33,554 nucleotides of DNA from Mytilinidion resinicola (Eukaryota; Ascomycota; Dothideomycetes; Mytilinidiales; Mytilinidiaceae). Shown piece by piece: positions 20,309 through 31,500 of this stretch. Made by a program: the position numbers and the translations under genes. Within the stretch, counting starts at the first letter, position 1. Each line of letters begins with the position of its first letter. The notes below the pieces were generated by a model that made no database searches, was not told the DNA's origin, and worked only from the letters and a program-made list of their open reading frames with translations. The DNA lies in contig NW_022985447.1 in NCBI RefSeq assembly GCF_010093595.1, positions 1,304,886 through 1,338,439 of the forward strand, written 5' to 3'.

Positions 20309-22300
20309 TAAAATATATAATAAGGAACTGCTTACTATTATTTAATACTTTAAAAAATAGAGACTAGAGCTTAAGGGCGCCGCCTTACCTATTAAAGTTA
20401 TTACTAACTACTATAATCTAAAGTACTTTATAATAATAAAACTACTAAACCGCCGCCAGGCCTGCTAGTTTAAATTCCTGTCCTATTTTAACTTTAAAAT
20501 TATATATTAACCCGGAAAACTTAGGGTAAAGCCCGATTTTCTAACTAGAAGATTAGAGAACCTGCCTAAAAAAGGAGATAAATATCTCTGCTACTAGAGC
20601 TAGATAATTCTAAAAAGATTAAACTTTAAAAATAAAATAGAAAAGAAAACTATAAGGAAAGTAACCTTTAAAAATAAAGCTAAAATAATAGCTTTAGCAC
20701 CTGTAAAAACCCGGTAAAAAGGCTTATTACCAACTCCTCTAGACAACGCCCTATAAAATAAATAAAAAACTAAAAGAAATATAGAACTACCCTTTATAAT
20801 TACCGCCCTACTAAAAACAGTATATAAAAAAGACCTTATCCTGCTATTAGTTCTAAAAACCTTAGAAAAAGAACACTGCTATTATATAAAGCTTATATTA
20901 GCTAAATACTAGAAAAAAGGTAGATACTTATACTATTAGAACTGCTTATATATACCCGACTATAATAAACTAAAGGTAGAACTTCTGCGTATATACTACA
21001 GGAACGCTATTACCGGCTACTCTAGAAAATCTAAAATATATAGCCTAATAGCCCGCAGTTACTACTAGCCTAGAATACTACCTTATATAAACTATTAGGT
21101 TAGGAACTGCTAAATATATAAAAGAACTACTTTATTATAAAAAGCCTACTAGGGTATTCTAAAGCCGTTACCTATTCCTAAAAAAGCCTAGTATAATATA
21201 TTAATAGATTTTATTACGCACCTGCTATATAGCAGAAAGTATAATATAATCCTTATTATAGTAAACCGCCTAACTAAAATAAAATACTTTCTTACCTATA
21301 AAGGGACCTATAATACGGAAGATATTATAAAACTTTTCCTAAAAAATATCTAGAAACTATACAGCCTGCCTGCCTCTATTATATCTAACTAAGGGCCCTA
21401 GTTTATAGCTAAATTCTAGAAATACCTAACTAGCCGCCTAAAAATTAACTGCCTACTATTAACTATATACTATTCTAAAACTAATAGCTAGACTAAGAAA
21501 GCTAATACTATTCTAAAATAGTATTTATAGGTATATATATTCTATTTATAGAATAACTTAGCTAAATAGCTGCCTTTAGCTAAACTATTAATTAATACTA
21601 TAAATTCTAAAAGCACCTATATCTCCCCCTTTTTTATAAACTACGGCTTCTACCTATATTTAGGTTTTAAGCTAGTTAAACTATTAACCCGCCCGCCTGC
21701 TAGAAATACTAAGCGCTTTACTAAGTATATAAAAGAAATTCTAGAATATTTAAAGTCTAAACTTACTACCTTTTATACCTAATATAAGGATAATATAAAC
21801 TATAACTATTGCCCTGCTTATAACTATTAAGTTAATAACTTAGTATAGTTAAATACTAAAAATATTAAAACCCTCTACTCCTAGAAAAAGCTAGATTAAA
21901 AGAATTTTAAACTATTCTGCATAGAGAAGGTTATTAGCCCTTATATATACTACCTAACCTTACTAAAAAGTATACGCAACTATAATATCTTCTATATTAG
22001 TTTACTAAAACCTGCTGTAAATAATCCGCTGCCCGGCTAGTATTAAAAACTACTGCCGCTAGTTAAAGTTAAAGGCTTAGAGAAGTAAAAAGTTAAGAAA
22101 GTTATTAACTCTTAATAGGAGCGTTGCAGTTATAGCTGCCCCCGCCTAAAGTATATAGTAAAGTAAACCGGATATAACAAAGTTATAGAAGAGCCCGCTA
22201 ACTATTTAGAATATACCGAGGAAGCTATCCGGTTATTCTATCGCTATTACCCTAAAAAGCCCGGTTCTTAGGCCTTAATAGAGTTCGGCCGTAAAAAAGG
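20309..22300 (+). pseudogene. pol of gypsy C, second part: RNase H end, integrase, chromodomain
   Basis: Continues the polyprotein: YKIYNKELLTII (RNase H), then an integrase zinc region (about 20985-21170; the expected His and Cys are partly replaced). The integrase core follows, with ILIDFITHL keeping the first Asp (21207-21209) but the Asp of the SDRGPQF motif now Asn (21387-21389), and IVNRLTK where IVDRLTK is usual. The C-terminus is a chromodomain (about 22108-22265): KYIVK, a stop in place of Trp, TGY, then EEPANYLEYTEEAIRLFY and YYPKKPG. Chromodomain integrases steer insertion towards heterochromatin, which fits this repeat-dense location. Confidence 0.85.
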
Positions 22301-22329
22301 GAGTACTATTACGGCTTAAATAGTAAAGC

Positions 22330-22960
22330 TTGCTATATAGCGTAACACGTAATATTAGGACCCGGCGAGAGGCCTTATTATAAGGGCCTATGCGAGCCTT
22401 AGCAGGAGTATACCTGCTAACTGCTGCCCTGCCTTTTTATAGCTCCTTAAGCTATATTTTATTATTTAACCCGCCTACCTGCTGTATATTATAGAACACG
22501 TAGTAAATTTAGTTATTACTTCTACCTACCTGCCCGAGCTAGCTAAGGTAATCCTGCCGCCTAAAACTATAATAGTATTTAAGCTTTTAGTTATTTAGAG
22601 ATATATAAAATAGACTAAGCTATAGTAGGGTATATAATAGAGTACTATTAAAGGAAAGCAAATATATTTTATTTTATAAGCTGTTAAGATAATAATATTA
22701 GATAGGTTATAAAAAGCTTTTTTATAGTAGTTCTATAGCGGAAATAGATTATAGTTTAGGCGATAGCTATAGGTCCGGTATATTAGTATACTAATTAGAA
22801 AAGGTAGTATAGTTAGAAAAGTAAAAAAGTTAAGTAGTAATAATAAGCGATACTGCTATATACTAGTCTAAGGTAGGTAAAGCGTATACTAAAAGTTTTA
22901 TAATTTTTACGCTTTTATAATTACCTAGTATATATAGATATAAAAAACATAATATAATTA
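22330..22960. other. 3' end of gypsy C and unassigned AT-rich DNA
   Basis: From about 22341 (GTAACACGTAATATTAGGAC) to about 22600 the sequence is less AT-rich and contains CCCGGCGAGAGG, a near-palindrome around GGCCTTATTATAAGGGCC and a TTTTTATAG TATA-like box. It is probably the 3' LTR of gypsy C, but no second copy exists here to set its limits. 22600-22960 is AT-rich, without recognised coding content, and may be the 5' untranslated part of LINE-D. Confidence 0.35.
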
Positions 22961-22969
22961 ACCCTATAG

Positions 22970-24680
22970 CATTTTAGAAATACAACCTAAAAAGGGCCTC
23001 TAGGGGCTATCTAAGGCCCTGCAAATAATTATACGCAGCCTTAAAGCCCTATAAGTAGTGCTGGCGGCGTTGCAGTAGGTATACCGCGAATTGCAACCCC
23101 TAACGCGTAGCCGCCCTAGCAATAGCATTAATAATAATAATAACAACAACGCTAAAACTAATACTAAAACCTAAAGCCTATTAAAAACATCTACTAGGAC
23201 GTCTAAGACCTTGTTAACAAAGTATATAGTATATAAAACCTTCTGCGGAATAAGCTAATCTAATTCCTTAAAATAAATGCGATCGTCTAAACCCTTTATA
23301 ACTTTATAAAACGCGTTCTATTTAGCCTTTTAGATACCGCGAATAACCTACGGCAGATACTATAGAAAAAGCTAATAAAGATAATAAAGGACACGAAAAA
23401 GGAGGTACACGCGTTGTTAACGCACGGGAAGACGTATACTGCAGCAGCAGCAGCAGCAGTAGCAGTAGCAGTAGCAGGCATAATACTATTAGCTATACTA
23501 AGCGGTATAGCTGCGCAATATAGGAAGGCAGCAGGAAATAGGCAGTATATAGGGCAACCTATAAATATCTATAAAATTACTATCTATATTAAAAATAATA
23601 ATAAGCAAACTATAACTGCAGCAGATATAAATATAACTATTACCTAGAAGCTTTAAGCAGCTAGACCACCGGATATAATAAAGATTAGCGGTATAAAGAA
23701 GCTATAGAGTGGAGATATTAAGGTATATATCGCGGATAAGGCTATAAAAAAAGCACTGCTTAAAAAGAGGGAATAGGTGTAGGTGCTAGGCAAGACAGCA
23801 CGCATATAACTGCCCGCAGTGCTAATAGAGGTATATAGAGTACCTAAAAACTTAGACCTAGAAAGCTAAATACTTAAAGATAATATTATTAGGGCTAACG
23901 CGATAATTAACCCAGGCCTAGTTATCGAGAAAATAACGTAGAAAAATAAAAAGGGTATTAAGGCTACGCGAAAGGACCTAGGCCGACACGCTAGCTTAAT
24001 TATTACCAGCGTGCGTATAGAAGCAATAGTAAATAAAGCTATTATAAAGGGATTTATAATAAGTAGATAATTACTAATAGCCTTAAGATATAAAGCAGGC
24101 TTTATAGCTATATAGTACTTTAGATGCTAGAGCTATAGGTATATTATAAAACACTATAAGAAGGATATCCGATATATAGTATGCGTAGGGGAATATAATA
24201 TAAGATAATACACAGTAATAGATACTAAGAAGTGCGCTAACTATAAAAGAAACCACCCGGTATATAGTACTAAATATAGCGTAAGAAAAGGGGCCTAGCT
24301 ACAGGCTATATTAAAAAAGTAGGCAATACTATACTAATATAACACTAATAAGGGGCCGAGCTTATATACGCTTTAGGCCCTGCTAGAAGTGTATATAACC
24401 TTAACCTAGTCTAGGAAAAAGAAAGCTGCTAATAATAACGCATGTAAAGGTAGTATAGAACTAGGGCTAGCGCTAATAGTACTAAAAAGAGTAGAATAAC
24501 TAAAGATATTTAAGTATCCTAATAAGAACCTAAGCTAGCCGAAGATTAATAGAATAATACAGACTGCTTGTTTAATATAGTAATCTTCCTATCTAACGCC
24601 TTTTTAGATACTATATACTTTTTACTTTTTATTGCTATTTTTACAGCCTTTAACTTAGTTAACTTAATTAATAATATATA
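22970..24680 (+). pseudogene. LINE-D ORF1 (nucleic-acid-binding protein), RIPed
   Basis: Homologous to ORF1 of LINE-2. An upstream block (from 22971, ILEIQPKKGL) matches the start of LINE-2 but lies in another frame. From about 23200 one frame runs on: a helical segment with LIKIIKDTKKEV, a poly-Ala tract, INIYKITIYIKNN, and CCHC knuckles at about 24095-24260, in which several Cys and His are now Tyr (YFRC, HYKK, KKCANYKRNH). The tail (to about 24670) is low in complexity. In Tad-like LINEs ORF1 packages element RNA. Stops are frequent but no frame change is needed after 23200. ORF2 does not follow directly; the pogo element lies next to it. Confidence 0.72.
23439..23476 (+). repeat. (GCA)n / GCAGTA tract coding poly-alanine in LINE-D ORF1
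   Basis: A run of GCA triplets followed by alternating GTA GCA units, in the ORF1 frame as Ala then Ala-Val repeats. The matching place in LINE-2 is short (GCAGCTGTAGTAGTA). The alternating GTA units look like GCA with one C-to-T change each, or an original Ala-Val mix. This CpA-free-to-change tract kept CAG steps while its neighbours lost CpA. Confidence 0.7.
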
Positions 24681-24686
24681 GAGATA

Positions 24687-24751
24687 ACGTATTCCACTAC
24701 CGAGCCGGCTAAACTACTAAGCCGGCTACTTTTCCTTAGCATAACCAACAC
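24687..24751 (+). repeat. Left TIR of the pogo element
   Basis: 65 bp starting ACGTATTCCACTAC. It matches the reverse complement of 26471-26535 with seven differences, all C/T or G/A. It contains two copies of the self-complementary octamer AGCCGGCT, a likely transposase-binding core. Confidence 0.9.
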
Positions 24752-24766
24752 TATATTTACACAGCA

Positions 24767-26389
24767 ATGCATTAATAACGCAGCGATTATCTATTTTAGT
24801 AAGAAGGCAGTATTAATCTCGCGCTTTAAGCCTTTACCTCTGGTTAATTTAGGACTATATAACGCGCTGCAGCAGCTTTTAACATATAATATTAGCGGCT
24901 CTCTAATCGGCTCCACGGAATTATATTTCGACCTTAATTACGACTAAACTGCCTAAAGCTTACTGCGACCGAAGAGCACATAATTATATAATATATCCTT
25001 AACCTAGACTTATAAGGATTTGCGCCCCGGTTGTGTAAGATGGCAGATATAGCAGATAAAGTACTGGCTGCGCGTAGTAGGACACTAGTGGGCAAGAACT
25101 AGACTTAACGGTTTATATCTTATATAAAGAAGCTTAAAATAGCTTTTAATCGGGCAAAAAACTACTAGAGGATACTCTAGGAAGACCTAGAAGTTATTAA
25201 TACGTGGTTTACTCTTGTGCAAGAGACTATAGCTAAGTATAGCGTCCACCTAGATAACATCTATAACTTTAACAAGACTGGCTTTTAAATAGGTATAATT
25301 AGTATAATAAAGGTTATTATAGGTTTAGAAAGATGTATAAGGCCCAATCTTATTCAACTAGGCAACTAAAAGTAGGTTATAGTTATCCAGAGCATCTGCG
25401 CTGCCGGATATATAACCCTACTATTTATTATCTATAAAAAACGCGTTTATATCTCTGTATAGTATAAGGAAGCAGAAATACTATATAATTAGAAGCTTTC
25501 TATCTCTAAAAACAGCTGGACTAATAATAAGCTTAGTTTTAAGTAGTTAAAGCACTTTAATATATATATAAAGGCGCGTTAGGTAGGGTTATATAGGTTG
25601 CTGATTTTAGACGGCTATAAAAGCCACCTTAACTAAGATTTTAAGGATTATTATATTAAACAATAAATCCTTACCCTCTATATACCTGCGCATTTATTAT
25701 ATATACTTTAGCTACTTAATATAGTATACTTCTTACTATTAAAGCTAAAGTACTCTTAATATATATAAGACTTAGCACGCCGACGCGTCTACTATATTAA
25801 TAAAGAAGGCTTCCTACCAGCCTTTAAAAACGCGTTTTTTAATATATTTATATATAAGAACTATAAGAAGGCCTTTAAGGCCTCTAAATTAGTTCCTATT
25901 AATATATAGGTAGTTCTTAATCGCCTTAATATACAGTTACGGACTCTACTACTAGCACCTCTACTAGAAACACTATAGCAATTAAAGACCCTAAGTAATA
26001 TATATAAATTTGGATTATAGTTAAGGCTAGTAAGCAATTCCTTTATATAGTTACTAATAACTGCCTAAAAAGGCTTTTTAAAGCTTATTAAAGGAGCCGA
26101 AGAAATGCTACACAAAAATATGCTTATTAAAGCCCGGGTTAAAAAGCTTAAAGAGTAACTAGCAGAGATAACTAAGCGTAAAAGTTATAAAAGAAAGCGA
26201 ATCCAGACTGGCGGTATAATAGAGTATAGTACAGCAGCGTTGTATATAGCTGCTGAAGTGTCTGGAGCATCTAATCCACGGAAAAAGGTAGGTAGTAGAG
26301 ATGGTGCAAATAGGGCTCTACTAGCTCAACGGCGCTGTGGAAACTGTGGAGAGGCTGGGCATAATACGCGTACGTGTAAAAAGGATTAA
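24767..26389 (+). pseudogene. pogo/Fot1 transposase (DDE_1) with C-terminal zinc knuckle
   Basis: From the ATG at 24767 to the TAA at 26387-26389 is one uninterrupted-length frame of 540 codons without indels, broken only by TAA/TAG of the RIP type. The N-terminal part matches CENP-B/Tc5-type DNA-binding domains (LTATEEH, ILNLDL, GFAPRL, VGKN...RFI). The DDE_1 catalytic core has IYNFNKTGF (first Asp now Asn, 25271-25273), VIQSICAAGYI, SWTNN-like KNSWTNNK, LLILDG (second Asp kept, 25610-25612) and LLNIV (third Asp now Asn, 25718-25720). The spacing between the last two is 35 residues, as in Fot1-type DD35D. The C-terminal 90 codons are unmutated, with a basic KRKSYKRKRIQTGG stretch and a CCHC knuckle CGNCGEAGHNTRTC at 26336-26377. 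It cut and pasted the element; now inactive. Confidence 0.9.
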
Positions 26390-26470
26390 GAAGCTTCTTC
26401 TAAATCTAATCTAAGTGTGTCGTATATAAGTTCTATAGCTGGTTGCGAATAAATTAACTGCGCGCACATG

Positions 26471-26535
26471 GTGTTGGTTGTACTAAGGAAAAGTAGCCGG
26501 CTCGGTGGTTTAGCCGGCTTAGTAGTGGAATACGT
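26471..26535 (-). repeat. Right TIR of the pogo element
   Basis: Reverse complement of 24687-24751 apart from seven transitions; ends GGAATACGT, followed by the TA duplication. Confidence 0.9.
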
Positions 26536-26537
26536 TA

Positions 26538-26669
26538 TAGTAAAAGTATAGAAAAAAACTATAGAACTATTAAACGGGCGTATAACCGGTGTATAAAGTA
26601 GGTAAGAAAGTATAGAGCAGTTTTTGCGCTAGATAAATACTACCTAATATACTTTATAAGAGCCTATAA
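26538..26669 (+). pseudogene. LINE-3 ORF2 fragment (RT, after the catalytic box), 5' piece
   Basis: Translation reads YSKSIEKNYRTIKRAYN, then KYRAVFALDKYYLIYFIRAYK, matching LINE-2 ORF2 right after its FIDN box (SRSIEENCRAIKSAYI; FTPDKYYLIHFIRR). The piece ends at the 14-bp duplication 26656-26669 and resumes at 32409 beyond LINE-2. The RT active site and everything upstream are missing: the other side of the pogo element is ORF1-like sequence. Confidence 0.75.
26656..26669 (+). repeat. Left 14-bp target-site duplication of LINE-2
   Basis: ATAAGAGCCTATAA, identical to 32395-32408. It defines the 5' end of LINE-2 at 26670. Confidence 0.88.
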
Positions 26670-26889
26670 AAACACAATATAGTTATTCTAATAAGCTGTT
26701 AGAAATCGAAGCTAAAAGGAGTTCTAAGGGGCTTCTTAAGGCACTTAGAGCAATTATACGTAATTATAAAGCCCTCCGGGTAGTAGTAGTAGTATTGCAG
26801 TAGGTTAAATTTTTCCTGTAACCCCTAACCTTAGATTGCACTTGCAATAATAATAACAACAACACCTATAATAATAATATAACTAAAAG

Positions 26890-28540
26890 CCCCTTCTTAA
26901 CACGTACGGAAGCGTTGTAAGCGCACTTAATAAAGTACAATAAATATAAAGCGCCCTACGGAGTTAGCCCCTTAATACTATTAGCATAGATTTCCTCTAG
27001 GCTATAGTCGCGTGTATTAATAACGCGTTCTTCGGACTTATAGAGGCTAAGGAAGAACTCTACTATATATAAAGAACTATAGATAAACGGAAGAACGCGC
27101 TATAGAAGGAACTAATAAAGGAGATAAAGAATATAAGGAAGAGTATTAGCAAGCTAAAAGCTTAAGGAAATAAGGCATACGCAGCTGTAGTAGTAAGGGC
27201 CCCAATAGTAATACAAATTGGGCAAGCTATATAAATTGGATAGGACGCGAGAATCGGATAGAATGCAATAAATAACCTCTATAAAATTAACATCTATATT
27301 AAAAACAACGCCTAGCGAGCGGCTAACGCGATATATATAAACAACTATATTATAAAAAAGCTATAAGCGGCGGGAGAGCCGGAAACTATAAAGATTAGTA
27401 GTATTAGAAAGCTATAAAGTGGTAATATTAAGGCAATTATTGCGGATAAGCTATTAAAAAACGCCCTTCTAAAGAAGAAGGATTAGGTTTTTATCCTAGG
27501 CTTCTCTGCTACTATACGCACGCCTACAGTGCTTATTAAAGTACACGGCATGCCTAAGGAGATGGACTTTAATAACCCGAGTCTATAGAAGAATATAATA
27601 GAAAACAACGTAACCTATAACCTAGAACTTACAATTAATAAGATTATATAGAAGAATAAGGCAGCTATTACTATAGCGCGGGTAAACCTAGTATAGTGTA
27701 TAAGCTCGGCTATTATAGGCGTATAAATAGAAGTAATAGTAAACAACGCTATTAATAACAGTATTACTTAAAGAGGCTATATACTTAACGCCTTAAGGTA
27801 TAAGGCAGGATTTGCAGCCACGTAGTGCTTTAACTGCTAGGGCTATAGGCACGTTATAAGGTACTGTAAAAAGAACGTTAAATACGCAGTATACGCAGGC
27901 GAGTATAATATAAAAGTGTGCCCGGACAAGACTATTAAGAAATGCGCAAACTGTAATAAAAACCACCTGTTATATAGTGCTAAATGCACTGTTCGAAAAA
28001 GGGCCTAGCAAAGGGCCCTTAATAAGAAATAGATAACACTATACTAATATACTATAGAGCGCAATAAACTATATATATTCTAAGCGCAGTTATATAATAA
28101 ATAATAGTATATAAAGAAGATAGCTCTAAAAAAGAGGGTATAATATATAGAGGAGTTTAAAATATAAGTAGAAAAGCCCTTTTCTATAAACTCTATAGCA
28201 TCTATAGCTTCTACTATACCTGTACTCTTAAAAAGACCTGGACCTAGGCGGCTAAAAAAGGTGCTTATAGCAGATAAGGACTAGCCCGCTATTAATAAGG
28301 TATTTAGAATTAGAAGTAGAACGCAGCCCGCCCAATTTACGCGACCTAACCGATTAGCTACGCTGCCGGAAGTATTATTACAGCTAGCTATATAAACTAT
28401 ATACGGCGGAGGCGATTAGCTAATATTAAGCGGAGAGGTTTAAATACTATTATTATAAGACAACCTAGCCAACTAATAGATCTACGCTAAGCAAAGAACC
28501 TAAGTAGATAACGGGTAAGCTAAGAAATAACAAAAGGACA
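26890..28540 (+). pseudogene. LINE-2 ORF1 with zinc knuckles
   Basis: One frame from about 26890 (upstream, 26672-26890, related coding-like sequence with a Gln/Asn-rich run is in a different frame). Features: a helical part with EAKEELYYI and LIKEIKNIRKSISKLKA (coiled-coil-like), a central INIYIKNN block shared with LINE-D, then a clustered zinc-knuckle region at 27826-27990: CFNC, HVIRYC, VCPDK, KKCANCNKNH, AKC. Most Cys remain here, unlike LINE-D. This protein class binds element RNA. The C-terminal third is basic and Pro-containing without a recognised domain. Several TAA/TAG codons interrupt it. The exact start and stop are uncertain. Confidence 0.75.
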
Positions 28541-31500
28541 CTAAAATAAGCTAATATTAGAACAACCGAATAACCTTACTATTATATAGTATAACGTCTA
28601 TAAGATCTTAATAACCTAAAAGGAGCTCCTTAAAAAAGCGGAGAACGCCAGCCTGTAACCTATAGTACTAGCTATATAAAAACTATAAAAAAACCTATAT
28701 AGGTAGGGGCAGAGGTATATAGTATATATAACGTATATAATAAAGTTATACTATCTACTATATATAGGAGAGGAATATATAAGAGCCTGTATATATATTA
28801 ATAAACAACTAGATATTAATAAGTAGTTAGTTATACACTACTTACTAGATCTTAACACCCTTTTCCTTTATATAGGGGAAAAGAGGATCTATATTTATAA
28901 TATCTATAACCCGAACCCTAATAGTATTATACAGAAACTACCTCTACTGCTAAATAATACTAAAGCGGAATATATTCTTATTAGAGATATAAACCTATAC
29001 TATCCGCTATAGGAAGAAGTTTAAGTTATATAAATTAAGAAGTAAGCAGAGGAGCTCCTCCGTATTACGCGCAAAGCAGGCATAGACCTAGCTATAGAAA
29101 AAGGGCTAGAGATATAGGTAAAAGGAATATTATAGTCTATAATTAACCTTACGTTTATAATAGGGTGGCTAATAGAATAAATAATTTCCTCTATAGTATA
29201 AAAGGAATAGAACTGCAACTCTAATTACCAGCCTATATACACGGAGTTTAATATCTTACTATTAAAGGCAGCCGAACCCCTGCAGCGTAGGCTATAGAAG
29301 GATATAGTATAGAAAAAAGTATAAAAGAACCTAGTAATATAGCTAAATAAGCTAGAAACTTAGAATAACCCGCAGGAGACGGAGGAAAATCTTAATATAT
29401 TTGCACACCGCCTATATAAGTATATATAAGCTATAATAGACAAAACTATACCACTTATAAAGCTATTAAAATAAGTATTACCTATATAGTTAATAGAGTG
29501 CACTAAGAAAGTATAGAAGATAAGGCGGGCCTATAGAACCTAGCGCTTATTAAGAATAGTAGAGGACTAGATTTTGTATAAAGTATAGTATAATAGAAAG
29601 AAGAGGGCTATATATAAAAAAAGTATAAAAGTATAGCGCCGCGCAGTAGATAAAATTACGTTAGATCCGAAAGGCGTATAGAAGCTAGCTAAATAGGGTA
29701 GAACTATTAGAAAAAAACCACGGCCACCGCCTTAATTTCCCCTTTTTTTACGGCCTAACAACGCAACGCTCTATATAAATAATAAGACTAAGGCCTAAAT
29801 ACTTATAGAATAGTTCTTCCTACTTTTTATAGAGGTAGACCTTTCTAATATTAAAGGATACTAATACCTAGAGCTGTATAAGTCCTTATAAAATATTATA
29901 GTAGAAGATATCCTCTCTACGCTAATAGGAATAGCCCCGGATAAGGCCCCGGGTATTATAAAAATAACTAACAGGATTTTTAAGAAATATAAAACGCAGC
30001 TAGTACTAACGCTAGCTAGGTTCTTTACTAGGTGTATATATATAGGGCACTACCTATAGCTATATAAAAAATTAATTACTATAGTGCTATATAAGCTTTA
30101 GAAAGTGTTCTATAATATAGCAAAGTTATATAGGCTAATTGCGCTGCTGGAAATAGTAGGTAAGCTGCTTAAACGTATTATAGCACGAAAACTATCTAAA
30201 ATAGCAGAGGAGAAAGGCATGCTCCTACCGAGCTAAATAGGCGTAAGGCCCGAACAATCTATATAAATAGCACTAGAACTTCTTATAGAACAAATATAAA
30301 CTATATAAAAGGGCAACTTTTACCTTATTACCTTTTTTTTTAGCCTGGATATCTTAGGGGCCTTTAATAGAGTATTTTATAAAAGAATAATATATAACCT
30401 ACAGGTCTAATATATACCGGAATAGATAGTCTAATTTATAGAATTATTCCTATAGAACCGAACTATAAGACTCTCTATTAGAAAATATATTGCTAAGACT
30501 ATCCCGGTTAACACAGGCATACTATAAGAATTCTTACTTTCGCTAATCCTCTTCTTATTCTTTATAAGCACGCTTCTGCCAGCACTATAAAAAGGTAATA
30601 TAATAGCCTACGGGTTTATAGACAACACTAATATCCTTATATTTAGCAGAAGTATAGAAGAGAACTGCAGGGCAATTAAAAGTGCGTATATACGGTGTAT
30701 AGAGTGGGCGAAGAAGTATAGTATAGTATTTACCCCGGATAAGTATTACCTTATACACTTTATAAGGCGCTGTTTAAATACGGTAAATATAAAGGCTATA
30801 GTAAATATCCGGGGCTTTATAGAGGGCCTAATTATAGAGCTCTGCGTGCTTAAAGTCTAGGTAAACTCTAAACTTAAATAGGGCCCGCATATACGTATTA
30901 TAAAGGAAAAGGCTATAGTATAGATAGGAGCCTTTACACGGCTAATAGTATTAATATAGGGCGTAAGCTTCTAAAAAGCATAGCATATATACTTAGCAGT
31001 TATTAGGCCGGTTCTTATATATAGGTGCACTACCTGGTTTCTAATACTAGGTATAAAGGAATAAATTAGCAAAGTAAAGATTAAACAACTTAAAACAGCC
31101 TAGAACTACTGCCTTTATACTATTACAGGGGCGTATAAAACAACAGATATTAAAACGCTTAAATATAAGACTTCTTGCCCCCCTCTAAAGCTTAAGCTAG
31201 AGGAACTTACAGTAGCGTATGCGGACTGCACGCGCGCAGGCTAGGCTAGAAAGTATATTAAAACCACGTGCTGCACTATTAAAGATACTATTAGGAAATA
31301 CTATAAGCCTAGGAAAACGCCTAAATATAAGCTAAGCCGGTGTAATATACTAAAAAGGCTTATAGTTAAGGCTATAGCACTAGCCCTAAGGTATAAAAGG
31401 CAGTTAAATAACTTATATAAGCTTTTAAAATAAGGAGTAATATAGAAAGTATATAAGGAAAAATAGAAGGATAAATAGAAGGCCTATAGGAAGAAATAAA

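Larger units (their letters stand above)
17345..22330 (+). mobile_element. Gypsy element C (MAGGY-like chromovirus), 5' truncated, split by a LINE
   Basis: A second gypsy family, distinct from A and B in sequence. It begins inside the protease region directly after the 3' LTR of gypsy B, so gag and the 5' LTR are missing. It continues through RT and into RNase H, is interrupted at 19163-20294 by LINE-1, and resumes in frame with the same RNase H motif, then integrase and a C-terminal chromodomain. RIP is severe throughout, right up to the borders of the unmutated LINE insertion. The 3' end is not sharply defined. Confidence 0.88.
24685..26537 (+). mobile_element. Fot1/pogo DNA transposon, full length (24687-26535) with TA duplication
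   Basis: The element of 1849 bp lies between two TA dinucleotides (24685-24686 and 26536-26537), the standard target duplication of the Tc1/mariner superfamily. It has 65-bp TIRs and a single transposase frame of fungal pogo length. RIP is moderate in the transposase core but light in the TIRs and in the last 400 bases. Its right flank is LINE-3 RT sequence; its left flank is the tail of LINE-D ORF1. Confidence 0.92.

Noticed and set aside
23296..23481. Minus-strand frame across the GCA repeat
   Set aside because: It is the complement of the LINE-D ORF1 poly-Ala tract; a triplet repeat stays open in several frames.
29021..29218. 65-codon minus-strand frame
   Set aside because: Antisense to the LINE-2 endonuclease domain; Ile/Tyr/Ser-rich composition follows from AT-rich sequence.
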